From the NCBI RefSeq assembly GCF_000282495.1, contig NZ_AKJE01000030.1, forward strand, positions 1 through 46,592: DNA of 46,592 bases. Reading direction: 5' to 3'. The position numbers were made by a program, and so were the translations under genes. The notes under the pieces are model-generated. The model searched no databases and was not told the origin of the DNA. It worked only from the letters and a program-made list of their open reading frames with translations. The DNA comes from Pseudomonas sp. GM79. GTDB lineage: Bacteria > Pseudomonadota > Gammaproteobacteria > Pseudomonadales > Pseudomonadaceae. This document shows, piece by piece, positions 24,469 through 34,336 of this stretch (its first letter is position 1; each line of letters starts with the position of its first letter).

Positions 24469-25665
24469 TCAGACCTGGGCTTGCGTCAGCGCCCGGGCAT
24501 TTTGCAAACGCCGGGTGAGCGTCGCCGCGCTCACCACCAGAATCCCGCACAGGCTGATGACCATGGCCATGGGCATGGCGCTGCCATCGTGTAAAACACC
24601 CACCAATGCTGCGGCCCCGGCGGCAACGCTGAACTGCAGGCAACCGAGCATCGCCGAGGCACTGCCCGCCCGCGCGCCCTGCCCGTTCATAGCGCAGGCC
24701 GACGCGTTAGGCACAATACAACCCAGGCTGGCGATGCAGAGGAAAAGCGGAATCAGCAACGGCCACAACTGTTCGGTGTGCAACGCGCTGACCGCCAACA
24801 GGGCCAGGCCGCCCGCCAGATAGAACCAGACAGTACGCGCCAGTAAAAAAGCCGGACCACGCTTGGCCAGCATCCGGGCATTGACCTGGGCCACCAGAAT
24901 GAAACCCGCCGCGTTAATTCCAAACAGCCAGCCAAAATGCTCGGCCGGCACGCCATAGAGCTTGATGAAGACGAACGGTGAACCGGCGATGTAGGCAAAC
25001 ATTCCGGCGATGGCGACACCGCCGGTCAGGGCATGGCCGAGGAAGATCGGGTCCGCCAGTAACCGACCGTACTGACGCAGCGCGCCCGACAACGGTTGGC
25101 GCGGCACATGGGCCGGCAGACTTTCCGGCAACCCGAGAGCCACCGCCAACCCTGCCAGTGCACTGAAACCGGTCAGCGCCAGAAAGATCGATTGCCAGCC
25201 CGTCGTGTTGACCAGCAACCCGCCCAGCATTGGCGCAAGAATCGGCGCCAGGCCCATCACCAGCATCAACTGCGAAAAGACCTTCGCCGAACCCACCGCA
25301 TCGCATTTATCGCTGACCACCGCCCGCGAAATCACCATGCCCGCGCACCCGCCCAGCGCCTGGACGAAACGTGCACCAATCAGCCATTCCAGCGTCGGCG
25401 CATAAGCACAGGCCAATGAAGCGGCGGTGAACAAGCCGACACCTGTCAGCAAGGGAATGCGTCGCCCAAAGCGATCGGCCACCGGGCCGTACGCCAGTTG
25501 ACCAATGGACAGGCCGAGGAAATAGGCCGCCAGGGTCAGTTGAACGTGTTTTTCGTCGGTGCCGAAAGCGAGCGCCATCGCCGGAAATGCCGGCAGATAG
25601 AAATCGATCGCCAGCGGACCGAAAGCGCTCAAGGCGCCGAGAATCAGGATTGTGCGAAAGTTCAT
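24469..25665 (-). CDS. Bcr/CflA-family multidrug efflux MFS transporter
   Basis: A 398-residue twelve-helix drug:H+ antiporter. FGPLAIDFYLPAFPAMA in helix 1 (near residues 15-31) and GPVADRFGRR (near 62) are Bcr/CflA hallmarks, and ALGGCAGMVISRAVVSD near 105 matches the family's antiporter motif C region. Members export chloramphenicol, bicyclomycin and sulfonamides. The gene stands alone between convergent and divergent neighbours. Confidence 0.88.
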   Translation of the reverse strand: MNFRTILILGALSAFGPLAIDFYLPAFPAMALAFGTDEKHVQLTLAAYFLGLSIGQLAYGPVADRFGRRIPLLTGVGLFTAASLACAYAPTLEWLIGARFVQALGGCAGMVISRAVVSDKCDAVGSAKVFSQLMLVMGLAPILAPMLGGLLVNTTGWQSIFLALTGFSALAGLAVALGLPESLPAHVPRQPLSGALRQYGRLLADPIFLGHALTGGVAIAGMFAYIAGSPFVFIKLYGVPAEHFGWLFGINAAGFILVAQVNARMLAKRGPAFLLARTVWFYLAGGLALLAVSALHTEQLWPLLIPLFLCIASLGCIVPNASACAMNGQGARAGSASAMLGCLQFSVAAGAAALVGVLHDGSAMPMAMVISLCGILVVSAATLTRRLQNARALTQAQV

Positions 25666-25759
25666 CAGGCGTCCAGATTAGACAGGGATCGGCAGGCCGA
25701 CAGTCTAGCCTTGCGTGGACGCCTTGAACATTCCGTTAGGTCGCTAACTATTAAAAAAC

Positions 25760-25957
25760 TCAGGCCAATTTGACGCCATAGCCCTCTTCGCTGATCGCGG
25801 CGATCACCTGATCGGCCGTCAGTGCGCTTTCAACGCCGACTTCTTTTGCCGCCAGATCAATGCGCACACTGGCCGCGGGATCCTTGGCTTGCAGCGCCTG
25901 AGTGATGGCCTTGACGCAGTGACCGCAAGACATGCCTTCAACATTGAACACTTGCAT
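25760..25957 (-). CDS. copZ: Copper chaperone, CopZ-type HMA protein
   Basis: A 65-residue single heavy-metal-associated domain with the metal site GMSCGHC (Cys11, Cys14). It would carry Cu(I) in the cytoplasm and pass it to the N-terminal domains of CopA. The start MQVFNVEG has AGGAG 7 nt upstream. A CueR-type operator lies about 55-75 bp upstream on the same strand, so it belongs to the copper regulon with copA and cueR. Confidence 0.9.
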   Translation of the reverse strand: MQVFNVEGMSCGHCVKAITQALQAKDPAASVRIDLAAKEVGVESALTADQVIAAISEEGYGVKLA

Positions 25958-26010
25958 GGGACAACTCCTGGAATGAAACCCTTTAATGAGGGGTGCAGGC
26001 AGTCTCGAGC

Positions 26011-26031
26011 TTGCCACCATGGCAAGGTCAA
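26011..26031 (-). promoter_or_regulatory. CueR-type promoter/operator for copZ
   Basis: On the minus strand a -35 TTGACC (26031-26026) is followed directly by the dyad TTGCCA-TGG-TGGCAA. It closely resembles the site in front of copA at 26635 and precedes copZ by about 55 bp. Confidence 0.75.
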
Positions 26032-26119
26032 GTTCTGAAGCAAGCTGCCGGGCTGGCAATCGGCGCCACGCTCGGCCAAGCTGCGTCCATCTATGACTCG
26101 ACATCAGGAGATTTCAGCC

Positions 26120-26503
26120 ATGCGCTGGTCAGCTCTCAGCCTGTTTGGCTTCCTCAGCCTATTTGCCGCGACACCTTCGGTTCAAGCCGCCGGGGAGGAT
26201 TATGGCGTGCTGATCATTTCCCGCGAGCGCCTGGAGGTTTCGACTTCCTGCGAGATCGGCGTGTACATCCAGGATCAGCTATCGGCGCGACTGTTCCAGG
26301 AACAGAGCACCTCGTTCAACCTGCCGCCGGGCAATGTGTCCCTGCGCCTCAAACTGCTGCCGGGCCAGGTGCCGGGTTGCAACCCGGGCATGCTCGCGCC
26401 GGGTTCGCAGAACATCACGCTCAAGGCCGGGGATGTGTTGAAGTTCCGGATTGCAATGACGCAGGAAGGGATGTACCTCAAGCCTGCCGCCCTCGAGTAT
26501 TGA
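26120..26503 (+). CDS. Periplasmic or secreted protein of unknown function
   Basis: A 127-residue protein with a clear signal peptide (MRWSALSLFGFLSLFAATPS, cleavage probably after VQA, residue 23). The mature part is about 100 residues with two Cys (in STSCEIGVY and PGCNPGM) that could form a disulfide. It looks mostly beta (FNLPPGNVSLRLKLLPGQ, NITLKAGDVLKFRIAM), like a small PEGA/immunoglobulin-type carrier fold. CAGGAG upstream supports this ATG over one nine codons earlier. It lies between the copZ operator and copA, but a role in copper handling is only guessed from position. Confidence 0.7.
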   Translation: MRWSALSLFGFLSLFAATPSVQAAGEDYGVLIISRERLEVSTSCEIGVYIQDQLSARLFQEQSTSFNLPPGNVSLRLKLLPGQVPGCNPGMLAPGSQNITLKAGDVLKFRIAMTQEGMYLKPAALEY

Positions 26504-26510
26504 CGCAAAA

Positions 26511-26606
26511 CCAATGTGGGAGCGGGCTTGCTCGCGAAGGCGGCGTGTCAGTCAACGATGATGTCGACTGGCATACCGCTTTCGCGAGCAAGCCCGCTCC
26601 CACATT
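26511..26606. repeat. REPIN (type I), twin of the one at 16697
   Basis: 96 bp identical to 16697-16792, including the normally variable loop. It lies between the periplasmic protein gene and the copA promoter. Confidence 0.92.
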
Positions 26607-26634
26607 AGACCTGCGGCGATTTTCAGAGTGGCGC

Positions 26635-26658
26635 TTGACCTTGCCAGCATGGCAAGGT
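26635..26658 (+). promoter_or_regulatory. CueR-type promoter/operator for copA
   Basis: -35 TTGACC (26635-26640) overlaps the perfect inverted repeat ACCTTGCCA-GCA-TGGCAAGGT, followed by GATCCT as a -10 at a 19-bp spacing. The copA ATG is 36 bp further on. Confidence 0.85.
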
Positions 26659-26694
26659 TGATCCTGTAGGTAATTTCTACAGGGAGCGTGACCG

Positions 26695-29088
26695 ATGTCC
26701 GAATCTACCACCTTCGATCTGCCGATTGCCGGCATGACCTGCGCCAGTTGCGCCGGACGTGTCGAGCGAGCCTTGAGCAAAGTCATCGGCGCCACGGCCG
26801 TCAGCGTCAATCTGGCCACCGAACAGGCTCGGGTTCAAGCGCCCAGTGATAGCCTGCCTGCCTTGATGGACGCGGTGCAGCAGGCCGGTTACAGCGTGCC
26901 ACAGCAGACCCTGGAATTGAGCATCGACGGCATGACTTGCGCGTCCTGCGTCGGCCGCGTCGAACGGGCGCTGACCAAGGTGCCGAGCGTGAAGAGTGTC
27001 AGCGTTAACCTGGCCAACGAACGTGCGCACCTCGAACTGCTCGGCCAGGTCGATCCGCAAACCCTGATCGACGCCGTGACCAAAGCCGGTTACTCCGCCA
27101 GCGTCTGGGAAGTCGAACACCCGCAAGCCAACGTTCAACAGCAACGCCTGCATCGCGAACGCTGGGCCTTGCTGGCGGCCATCGCCCTCGCTTTGCCGCT
27201 GGTGCTGCCGATGGTGCTGCAACCTTTCGGCGTGCACTGGATGCTCCCGGCGTGGGTGCAGTTTGCGTTGGCCACCCCGGTGCAGTTCGTCTTCGGCGCA
27301 CGCTTCTATGTCGCTGCGTGGAAAGCCGTGCGCGCCGGTGCCGGCAACATGGATTTGCTGGTGGCCCTGGGCACCAGCGCCGGATACGGCTTGAGCGTTT
27401 ACGAGTGGGCCACCGCTGTCGGTCGCCTGCCGCACCTGTATTTCGAAGCCTCGGCGGTGGTGATCGCCTTGGTATTGCTGGGCAAATACCTGGAAAGCCG
27501 CGCCAAGCGCCAGACTGCCAGCGCCATCCGCGCCCTCGAAGCTTTGCGTCCGGAGCGAGCCATTCAGGTGATTGATGGCCGTGAGCAGGAGGTTGCGATC
27601 AGCGCTTTGCGCCTCAACGATCTGGTCATGGTCAAACCCGGCGAACGCTTCCCGGTGGATGGCATCGTTGTGGAAGGCCAGAGCCACGCCGATGAAGCAC
27701 TGATCAGCGGCGAGAGCCTGCCGGTGCCAAAACAGCCGGGTGACAAGGTCACCGGCGGTGCCATCAATGGCGAAGGTCGGCTGCTGGTTCAGACCTTGGC
27801 GCTCGGCGCAGAAACCGTACTGGCACGGATCATCCGCCTGGTCGAAGACGCGCAGGCGGCGAAAGCGCCGATACAGAAACTGGTGGATAAAGTCAGCCAG
27901 GTGTTCGTGCCTGTGGTTCTGCTGATCGCGCTGGCGACCCTGCTCGGTTGGTGGCTGTACGGCGCGCCTCTGGAAACCGCGTTAATCAACGCCGTCGCAG
28001 TGTTGGTGATCGCCTGCCCTTGCGCACTCGGACTGGCCACGCCGACGGCAATCATGGCCGGCACGGGTGTAGCGGCGCGCTACGGGATTCTGATCAAGGA
28101 CGCCGAAGCCTTGGAGCGCGCTCATGAAGTCAGCGCCGTGGTGTTCGACAAGACCGGCACGCTGACTTCGGGCACACCGCGCATCGCGCATCTGAGTGCC
28201 ATCGAAGGTGACGAAGCCGCCTTGCTGCAAATGGCTGGTGCGCTGCAACGCGGCAGTGAACACCCGTTGGCCAAGGCTGTGCTGGATGCCTGCACCGAGC
28301 GCGGCCTGACCGTGGCTGATGTCAGCGACAGTCAATCGCTGACCGGGCGCGGCATTGCCGGCAATCTCGATGGTCGGCGACTGGCTTTGGGCAATCGGCG
28401 CCTGCTGGAAGAGAGCGGCCTGAGCGCCGGACCATTGGCTGACTCCGCAACGGCCTGGGAAACCGAAGGCCGGACCCTGTCCTGGCTGATCGCACAAAGC
28501 CCCGAGCCACGGGTGCTCGGCCTGTTCGCCTTCGGTGACACGCTCAAACCCGGCGCCTTGCAAGCGGTGCAACGCTTAAGCGCACGGAACATTAGCAGCC
28601 ACTTGCTGACCGGCGATAACCGCGGCAGCGCCAAGGTGGTCGCCGAGGCGCTGGGCATCAGCGATGTCCACGCCGAAGTATTGCCGGCGGACAAAGCCGC
28701 CACCGTCGCCGCACTGAAAAAAACCGGTGTGGTGGCAATGGTCGGCGACGGCATCAACGACGCACCGGCCCTTGCCGCGGCAGACATCGGCATCGCCATG
28801 GGTGGCGGCACCGACGTCGCCATGCACGCGGCAGGGATCACCCTGATGCGCGGCGATCCACGGCTGGTGCCGGCGGCGCTGGAGATCAGCCGCAAGACCT
28901 ACGCGAAGATTCGCCAAAACCTGTTCTGGGCCTTCGTCTATAACCTGATCGGCCTGCCACTGGCGGCGTTCGGCTTCCTCAACCCGGTGCTGGCCGGCGC
29001 AGCCATGGCGCTCTCGAGCGTCAGCGTGGTCAGCAATGCGTTACTGTTGAAAACCTGGAAACCCAAAGACCTGGAGGATCACCGATGA
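26695..29088 (+). CDS. copA: Cu(I)-exporting P1B-type ATPase
   Basis: A 797-residue copper pump. Two N-terminal HMA domains carry GMTCASC (Cys16/Cys19 and Cys82/Cys85). The membrane part has eight helices with CPC in [13 protein letters not shown]. Then come the phosphorylation site FDKTGTLT, the nucleotide-binding [10 protein letters not shown] motif and the hinge [17 protein letters not shown]. It exports Cu(I) to the periplasm using ATP. Its stop overlaps the cueR start by four bases (ATGA), so pump and sensor are cotranscribed. Confidence 0.95.
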   Translation: MSESTTFDLPIAGMTCASCAGRVERALSKVIGATAVSVNLATEQARVQAPSDSLPALMDAVQQAGYSVPQQTLELSIDGMTCASCVGRVERALTKVPSVKSVSVNLANERAHLELLGQVDPQTLIDAVTKAGYSASVWEVEHPQANVQQQRLHRERWALLAAIALALPLVLPMVLQPFGVHWMLPAWVQFALATPVQFVFGARFYVAAWKAVRAGAGNMDLLVALGTSAGYGLSVYEWATAVGRLPHLYFEASAVVIALVLLGKYLESRAKRQTASAIRALEALRPERAIQVIDGREQEVAISALRLNDLVMVKPGERFPVDGIVVEGQSHADEALISGESLPVPKQPGDKVTGGAINGEGRLLVQTLALGAETVLARIIRLVEDAQAAKAPIQKLVDKVSQVFVPVVLLIALATLLGWWLYGAPLETALINAVAVLVIACPCALGLATPTAIMAGTGVAARYGILIKDAEALERAHEVSAVVFDKTGTLTSGTPRIAHLSAIEGDEAALLQMAGALQRGSEHPLAKAVLDACTERGLTVADVSDSQSLTGRGIAGNLDGRRLALGNRRLLEESGLSAGPLADSATAWETEGRTLSWLIAQSPEPRVLGLFAFGDTLKPGALQAVQRLSARNISSHLLTGDNRGSAKVVAEALGISDVHAEVLPADKAATVAALKKTGVVAMVGDGINDAPALAAADIGIAMGGGTDVAMHAAGITLMRGDPRLVPAALEISRKTYAKIRQNLFWAFVYNLIGLPLAAFGFLNPVLAGAAMALSSVSVVSNALLLKTWKPKDLEDHR

Positions 29089-29498
29089 ACATTGGCCAAG
29101 CGGCCCGCCAGAGCGGTCTGAGCGCAAAGATGATCCGTTATTACGAATCCATCGGCCTGCTCAAGGCTGCCCATCGTACCGACAGCGGCTATCGGGTCTA
29201 TGGCGACGACGATCTGCATACTCTGGCGTTCATCAAGCGTTCTCGGGATTTGGGTTTCTCGCTGGAAGAGGTCGGCAAACTGCTGACCCTCTGGCAGGAC
29301 CGTCAGCGAGCCAGCGCTGATGTGAAGGCGCTGGCCCGTCAGCACATCGACGAGCTGAACCAGAAGATTCGCGAACTCGGCCAACTGCGCGACACCCTGC
29401 AAGACCTGGTAGAGCATTGCCACGGCGACCACCGCCCGGACTGCCCGATCCTCAAGGAGCTGGCGTCGGGCTGCTGCGCCGAACCCGCCCATTCCTGA
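29085..29498 (+). CDS. cueR: Copper-responsive MerR-family regulator
   Basis: A 137-residue MerR protein: HTH in [20 protein letters not shown], dimerisation helix near residues 78-110, and a metal loop with Cys112 and Cys120 ([10 protein letters not shown]). Ser77, the residue typical of sensors for monovalent metals, is present. It would activate the two operators at 26011 and 26635 when Cu(I), Ag(I) or Au(I) is bound. The C-terminal GCC adds two Cys found in some homologues. Its last 47 bp overlap the convergent MFS gene. Confidence 0.93.
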   Translation: MNIGQAARQSGLSAKMIRYYESIGLLKAAHRTDSGYRVYGDDDLHTLAFIKRSRDLGFSLEEVGKLLTLWQDRQRASADVKALARQHIDELNQKIRELGQLRDTLQDLVEHCHGDHRPDCPILKELASGCCAEPAHS

Positions 29499-30666
29499 GC
29501 GCCAACCCCTTCACCACCAGCAACGTGGTGAGGGGAATGCCGTGAAACAACAACACCACTGCGCCGGGCGTCCACCACGAATAGAACGGCGCGGCGATCA
29601 ACATGCCGATGCCGAACCCGGTCATTTGCAGCAGCGTCAAAAAGCTGAAAATCGGCAGGCGCAGGTTGTCCGGTTCACGTTGCAGGCGCGACATCAGGCC
29701 AACTTCCGAGAACCCGTCGCCCAAGCCTGCGGGCAATGAAAACAGCAGCAAGCCGTAAAGCGTTTGCTGCTGAAACATCAGGATGAAGCCGCAGGACATC
29801 AGCAACACGCCAAAGAAAAATCGCCGTTCCAGATGAACGTTGTCCGTACCTTTCAGGCGACTGGCGATTCGCGCTCCAATGAATTTCCCGCTGGCCCAGA
29901 CCGCCAGCATCAGGCCCAGGGTGGTGCTGGCCGACTCGGGTGTCAGCAGTTTTGAAATGATCGGGAAGCCGACGTTGTGTGCGGCGCTGCCCAAAGTGTC
30001 GGCCATCGCGACGGCAAGCATCGCCGCCAGCACCGGCGCTGTGCGTAAACCCTGACGCAGGGCTGACCATTCGCCTTGTTGGTGATGGGGTTCATCGCTG
30101 GGTGCAGGTCTGGGAAACCGCAGCGGCACAATCAACAACGCCGCCAACAGGTAAGTGGCCACGTTCAGGGCAAACACCGTTTCAAAGCCAAACCCCGCCA
30201 CCAACAACCCTGCCACCAGACTCCCGCCGACCATCGCCGCAGATGATGCCGAGGTCATCCAGGCGTTGGTCTTGAGCAACTGCGCCTTATCGATCATGTG
30301 CGGTAATTGGCTGTTGAGGCCAATGGCGAACATCGAATTGCCGAACCCCAAACCGAACGCGATCAGCGGTAGCAGCAGCGCTTGTTGAGTGACCGGCAAC
30401 ACTAGCAGCAGGCCCAGCAAACCGGCGCGCAGCAGGTCGAAGGCAATCAGCGGCAGTCGCCCGGCCCAGCGGCGATAGAACCGGGTGCCGATCAAACTGG
30501 CAAAGATCCCCCCGGCTACACGGCTGGCGAGGAAGATCCCGACGCTCATGGCGCTGTTGCTGAGCAGGTAGACGTAGGTGGCCAGGGCAACCATGTTGAG
30601 GAAAGCGCCGAAGTCCGAAATCAGCCGGGCGGCGATGATCAGTTGGGCATTGCGGGTGGAGTTCAC
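29452..30666 (-). CDS. EntS/MFS_3-like major facilitator
   Basis: A 404-residue MFS protein with ten to twelve helices. It starts at GTG 30666 with AAGGA 6 nt upstream; an upstream extension in the frame has no ribosome site. Helix 1 (AARLISDFGAFLNMVALATY) and the overall layout match EntS/YfhO-type exporters (DUF894 group), some of which export siderophores; no biosynthetic genes lie nearby, so the substrate is unknown. The 3' end overlaps cueR by 47 bp tail to tail. Confidence 0.78.
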   Translation of the reverse strand: MNSTRNAQLIIAARLISDFGAFLNMVALATYVYLLSNSAMSVGIFLASRVAGGIFASLIGTRFYRRWAGRLPLIAFDLLRAGLLGLLLVLPVTQQALLLPLIAFGLGFGNSMFAIGLNSQLPHMIDKAQLLKTNAWMTSASSAAMVGGSLVAGLLVAGFGFETVFALNVATYLLAALLIVPLRFPRPAPSDEPHHQQGEWSALRQGLRTAPVLAAMLAVAMADTLGSAAHNVGFPIISKLLTPESASTTLGLMLAVWASGKFIGARIASRLKGTDNVHLERRFFFGVLLMSCGFILMFQQQTLYGLLLFSLPAGLGDGFSEVGLMSRLQREPDNLRLPIFSFLTLLQMTGFGIGMLIAAPFYSWWTPGAVVLLFHGIPLTTLLVVKGLALRNGRVRRSSPTPAP

Positions 30667-30751
30667 ATTCAGTCCTTGAGTGTGGGGGGTTCGAAGATCG
30701 CTGGTGTAAGGGCGTGGTGTGAACACGGCTTCACTTACACCAACAATCTAC

Positions 30752-30841
30752 TGTGGGAGCGGGCTTGCTCGCGAAGGCGGCGTGTCAGTCGACATCACCG
30801 TTGACTGACACGCCGCCTTCGCGAGCAAGCCCGCTCCCACA
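30752..30841. repeat. REPIN with 39-bp perfectly complementary arms
   Basis: The arms run from TGTGGGAGCGGG to GTGTCAGTC and match base for base over 39 bp, with a 12-bp loop (GACATCACCGTT). In other REPINs here the inner halves have diverged. Confidence 0.92.
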
Positions 30842-30885
30842 TTGGATCTTCGCCAAGTTTTGGTATTCGATGATCCACTGAACAA

Positions 30886-30909
30886 AAAACCCGGCCGAAG
30901 CCGGGTTTT
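30886..30909 (-). terminator. Rho-independent terminator of the RIO kinase gene
   Basis: A 10-bp stem AAAACCCGGC / GCCGGGTTTT with loop CGAA, followed on the minus strand by more T residues. It lies 12 bp after the stop codon. Confidence 0.85.
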
Positions 30910-30920
30910 GGGTCAACCGA

Positions 30921-31814
30921 TCACTGCATCCAGGGCGGAGGCGGTTCTTCGGCTTTGCTCGGTGGCGCGTCGTCCGCTGCGCGGATCGCTTGCTTGCGCT
31001 CTTCATCGAGACGGGCCGCCTCGATCTCGCGCATGATCCCGCCGACGTCCGCCAGCTCTTCCGGCTCGTCGAACTCGCCGGTCAACACACTGGCCGGGTG
31101 CAAGGTGCCGGCTTCATACAACGCCCACATTTCCTTGGCGTACTTGGTGCGTTTCAACTCCGGTGCAAAGCGACCGAAGTACGACGCCATGTTGCCCACG
31201 TCCCGTTCCAGCATGTTGAACGCGTGGTTGTTGCCCGCCGCATCCACCGCTTGAGGCAAGTCGATGATGACCGGGCCGGTTGGCGTCAGCAGCACGTTGA
31301 ACTCGGACAGGTCACCGTGCACCAGGCCGGTACACAGCATCAGCACGATCTGCGAAATCAGAAACGCGTGATATTCGCGCGCCTGGTCCGGCTCCAGCAC
31401 CACATCGTTCAGACGCGGCGCGGCATCGCCGTACTCGTCGGCCACCAGCTCCATCAGCAGCACGCCTTCGAGGAAGTCATACGGCTTGGGGACTCGCACA
31501 CCGGCACCGGCCAGGCGGAACAACGCCGCCACTTCGGCATTCTGCCAGGCGTCTTCGGTTTCTTTCTTGCCGAACTTGGAGCCCTTGGCCATCGCTCGAG
31601 CCTGTCGGCTGTTGCGCACCTTACGGCCTTCCTGATACTCGGCCGCCTGACGAAAACTGCGTTTATTCGCCTCCTTGTAGACCTTGGCACAACGCAGCTC
31701 GTTGCCGCAGCGCACCACATAAACAGCTGCTTCTTTACCACTCATGAGTGGGCGCAGCACCTCGTCGACCAGACCGTCCTCGATCAGGGGTTCAATGCGT
31801 TTTGGAGTCTTCAT
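30921..31814 (-). CDS. RIO1-family serine/threonine kinase-like protein
   Basis: A 297-residue atypical kinase. Visible motifs are the flexible P-loop GKEAAVYVVRCG (residues 26-37), the lysine in CAKVYK, the catalytic loop VHGDLSEFNVLL (near 165) and the metal loop IIDLPQAVD. The C-terminal tail is acidic and ends in a proline-rich DDAPPSKAEEPPPPWMQ. RIO proteins in eukaryotes and archaea act in ribosome maturation; the role of the pseudomonad versions is not settled. It stands alone and has its own terminator. Confidence 0.88.
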   Translation of the reverse strand: MKTPKRIEPLIEDGLVDEVLRPLMSGKEAAVYVVRCGNELRCAKVYKEANKRSFRQAAEYQEGRKVRNSRQARAMAKGSKFGKKETEDAWQNAEVAALFRLAGAGVRVPKPYDFLEGVLLMELVADEYGDAAPRLNDVVLEPDQAREYHAFLISQIVLMLCTGLVHGDLSEFNVLLTPTGPVIIDLPQAVDAAGNNHAFNMLERDVGNMASYFGRFAPELKRTKYAKEMWALYEAGTLHPASVLTGEFDEPEELADVGGIMREIEAARLDEERKQAIRAADDAPPSKAEEPPPPWMQ

Positions 31815-32261
31815 CAGCTTTTATTGTGGGTCCTTTATTACCAAACACGCGAAAGTCATTCGTTATACGGCAATCCACTCATTCGCGGGAGGGGTTGCCG
31901 ACCTATGAACGTTCCCATGAACATCAAGAAGCACACAATGTGCCGGATTAATCAGACACAACTCATCGACCGCTCAAGATCATAGCTGAGCCTGCGCCAC
32001 TTGTTGACGAAGGGCTACAAGGGCATTTGCGACAGAATCTGACACGTAGATCCCTACCCTTCGCCGGATTTTTCTCAACAGGCCTCAATTTCCACGTTCC
32101 TCAGCCGAAGTCATTAGAGAGAAAAGGAATTGTCCGACAATCGCCCCGACAATGATAACGAGGGCGCACTCAAGGATCGGGGTGTATCAAACGTTTTCGG
32201 CTGCCAATAATCCGCGAGTCATCTGCACTGCGTGGGCCTACAAGAAAAAACTGGAGCGCGG
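31815..32261. other. 447-bp intergenic stretch between divergent genes
   Basis: It must hold the promoters of the RIO kinase and chemoreceptor genes. No gene, hairpin or repeat stands out. GCCAATAAT at about 32202-32210 resembles a flagellar sigma-28 -10 element (GCCGATAA), but I found no matching -35 at the right distance. Confidence 0.4.
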
Positions 32262-34208
32262 ATGAACATTAAACAGAAGTTGACCTGGGCGTTTGCAATC
32301 ATCGCCTGCTTGCCCGTGGTGCTGGTCGCCACCCTCGTGGTGCTGAACTTGCGCAGCGATGCCAAGGATAATTTTGTCGATGGCAGCGGCCGCGAGATTC
32401 GTCAGGTCAGCAATGCCATGCAGCTGTTCTTTGATGGCATCAGCCAGAACGTCGATTACCTGGCCACCCAACCGCTGATCAAGAACTCCGACGACAGCCT
32501 CAAGACCTACATGAGCGCCAACGCCGAGAGTATTCCCCAAGGCGAGTCGGACAAAAAGGTTTTCGCCCTCCTTCAGGACCTGGGCAACAGCCACCCGGCC
32601 TACGCCTACGCCATCCTCGGTACGGCGGCGGGCGGTTACGTGTCCTGGCCGGACGATGCGAAGCTGAGCAATTACGATCCGCGCCAGCGCCCGTGGTACA
32701 AGGCCGCGCAGGCCAAACCCGGCAAACCATTTCGCACCGAAGCCTATTACTGGGCCCAGGATGACGCGACTTACGTCAGCACCGTGCGCACCATCGACAA
32801 CAAACTGGGCACCAACGGCGGCGTGGTCAGCATTGATGTGACGCTCAAGCAGCTCACTGAAATCGTCAAACAGATCAAACTCGGCGAAACCGGCTACCTG
32901 ATGCTGGTGGAAAACACCGGCACGGTGCTGGTCGATCCGAAGCAACCAGCAAACAACTTCAAAGCCCTGACCAGTCTCGGCGACGGTTACGCGCAACTCG
33001 CCAAGGCCGGCAAAGGGCTGGTAGAAGTGGAGCTCAATGGCGAGCGTTACATGGCCAACGTCTGGCCGTCGGAACAACTGGGCTGGACCTTTATCGGCCT
33101 GATCAAGCAGACCGACGTGATGAGCTCGGCCACTCAACTGACCTGGCTGATCGCGATCATCGCGGCGGTACTGGCGGTGTTCTTCGCCATCGTCGGCGCC
33201 AGTTTCGCCAGCCTGATCGTGCGACCGATCCGCAGCGTGGCCAGTGGTCTGGAAGGCATCGCCCAAGGTGAAGGCGACCTGACCAAGAACCTGCAAATCC
33301 GTGGCAGCGACGAAACGGCTCAATTGGCCAACTGGTTCAACCAGTTTCTGACGGCGATTCGCAATTTGATTCAAAGCATCGGCGGCGCCGCGACCAAGAT
33401 CCTCGCCACCTCCCAGAGCTCGACGCAGGTGTCCAGCGACATGGCCGAAGCCGCCGGGCGCCAGCGTGAAGCGGTGGACATGGTGTCCACGGCGTTCCAC
33501 GAAATGGTCGCCACCGCCAACGAAGTCGCACGCTCCTGCAGCCAGGCCGCCGAGTCGGCCGACAGCGGCCAGCGCCAGGCGCGCGAAGGTCAGCAGCAGA
33601 TCGATGCCGCAGTGAGCAGTGTTGATCGCTTGAGCCAGGAAATCGAACAGTCGGCGCAGTCGATGCAACAACTTGAGCGCGATAGCAACGACATTCAGTC
33701 GATCCTCGGGACCATTCGTTCCATCGCTGAACAGACCAACCTGCTGGCCCTGAACGCCGCCATCGAAGCGGCCCGGGCGGGTGAACAGGGTCGTGGTTTT
33801 GCGGTAGTGGCGGATGAAGTTCGCGCCCTGGCCAAACGGACGGCCGATTCCACGGCGGAAATCGACGGGCTGCTGGGCAACCTGGCCAAGCGCACCAGCC
33901 AGGTGACGCAGCAGATGCATGCGAGCCTGGAAGTGTCGCAGCAATCGGTGACCCGCATCGGTGAAGCGCGCAGCAGCTTTGGGCAAATTCGTGAATCGGT
34001 GGATGTGATTCGCGACATGAACACTCAAATCGCCACGGCGGCGGAGCAACAGCATCAAGTGGCGGAAGACATCAATCGCCACATCAGCCAGATTCATGGC
34101 GATGCGCAGTTGGTGGCGGAACTGGCGAACTCGGCGCGACTGGACTCGCAGAGCCTGGCTGGGTTGTCGAATGAGCTGGATGGGTTGGTTCGACGGTTCA
34201 GGACCTGA
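32262..34208 (+). CDS. Methyl-accepting chemotaxis protein with dCache domain, probable amino-acid receptor
   Basis: A 648-residue chemoreceptor. Transmembrane helix 1 is at about residues 9-29, then a periplasmic dCache_1 domain to about 290, helix 2 near 293-315 ([20 protein letters not shown]), HAMP, and a cytoplasmic signalling domain whose hairpin tip includes [20 protein letters not shown] then [15 protein letters not shown]. In the distal-facing part of the sensor [12 protein letters not shown], a later EAYYW and SIDVT fit the Tyr/Arg/Trp/Tyr/Tyr/Asp set known from amino-acid-binding dCache receptors such as PctA-C. Ligand class is therefore likely; the exact amino acids are not. Confidence 0.9.
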   Translation: MNIKQKLTWAFAIIACLPVVLVATLVVLNLRSDAKDNFVDGSGREIRQVSNAMQLFFDGISQNVDYLATQPLIKNSDDSLKTYMSANAESIPQGESDKKVFALLQDLGNSHPAYAYAILGTAAGGYVSWPDDAKLSNYDPRQRPWYKAAQAKPGKPFRTEAYYWAQDDATYVSTVRTIDNKLGTNGGVVSIDVTLKQLTEIVKQIKLGETGYLMLVENTGTVLVDPKQPANNFKALTSLGDGYAQLAKAGKGLVEVELNGERYMANVWPSEQLGWTFIGLIKQTDVMSSATQLTWLIAIIAAVLAVFFAIVGASFASLIVRPIRSVASGLEGIAQGEGDLTKNLQIRGSDETAQLANWFNQFLTAIRNLIQSIGGAATKILATSQSSTQVSSDMAEAAGRQREAVDMVSTAFHEMVATANEVARSCSQAAESADSGQRQAREGQQQIDAAVSSVDRLSQEIEQSAQSMQQLERDSNDIQSILGTIRSIAEQTNLLALNAAIEAARAGEQGRGFAVVADEVRALAKRTADSTAEIDGLLGNLAKRTSQVTQQMHASLEVSQQSVTRIGEARSSFGQIRESVDVIRDMNTQIATAAEQQHQVAEDINRHISQIHGDAQLVAELANSARLDSQSLAGLSNELDGLVRRFRT

Positions 34209-34233
34209 TATCCAAGAACACCGCAGATCCAGT

Positions 34234-34322
34234 GTGGGAGCGGGCTTGCTCGCGAAAGCGGACTATCAGCCAACAGAGATGTTGAATCTGACGGCCTCTT
34301 CGCGAGCAAGCCCGCTCCCACA
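34234..34322. repeat. REPIN (type I)
   Basis: An inverted REP pair between the chemoreceptor and the convergent araC-type gene. The inner region has diverged. Confidence 0.9.
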
Positions 34323-34336
34323 TTGGTCCGGTGGTG

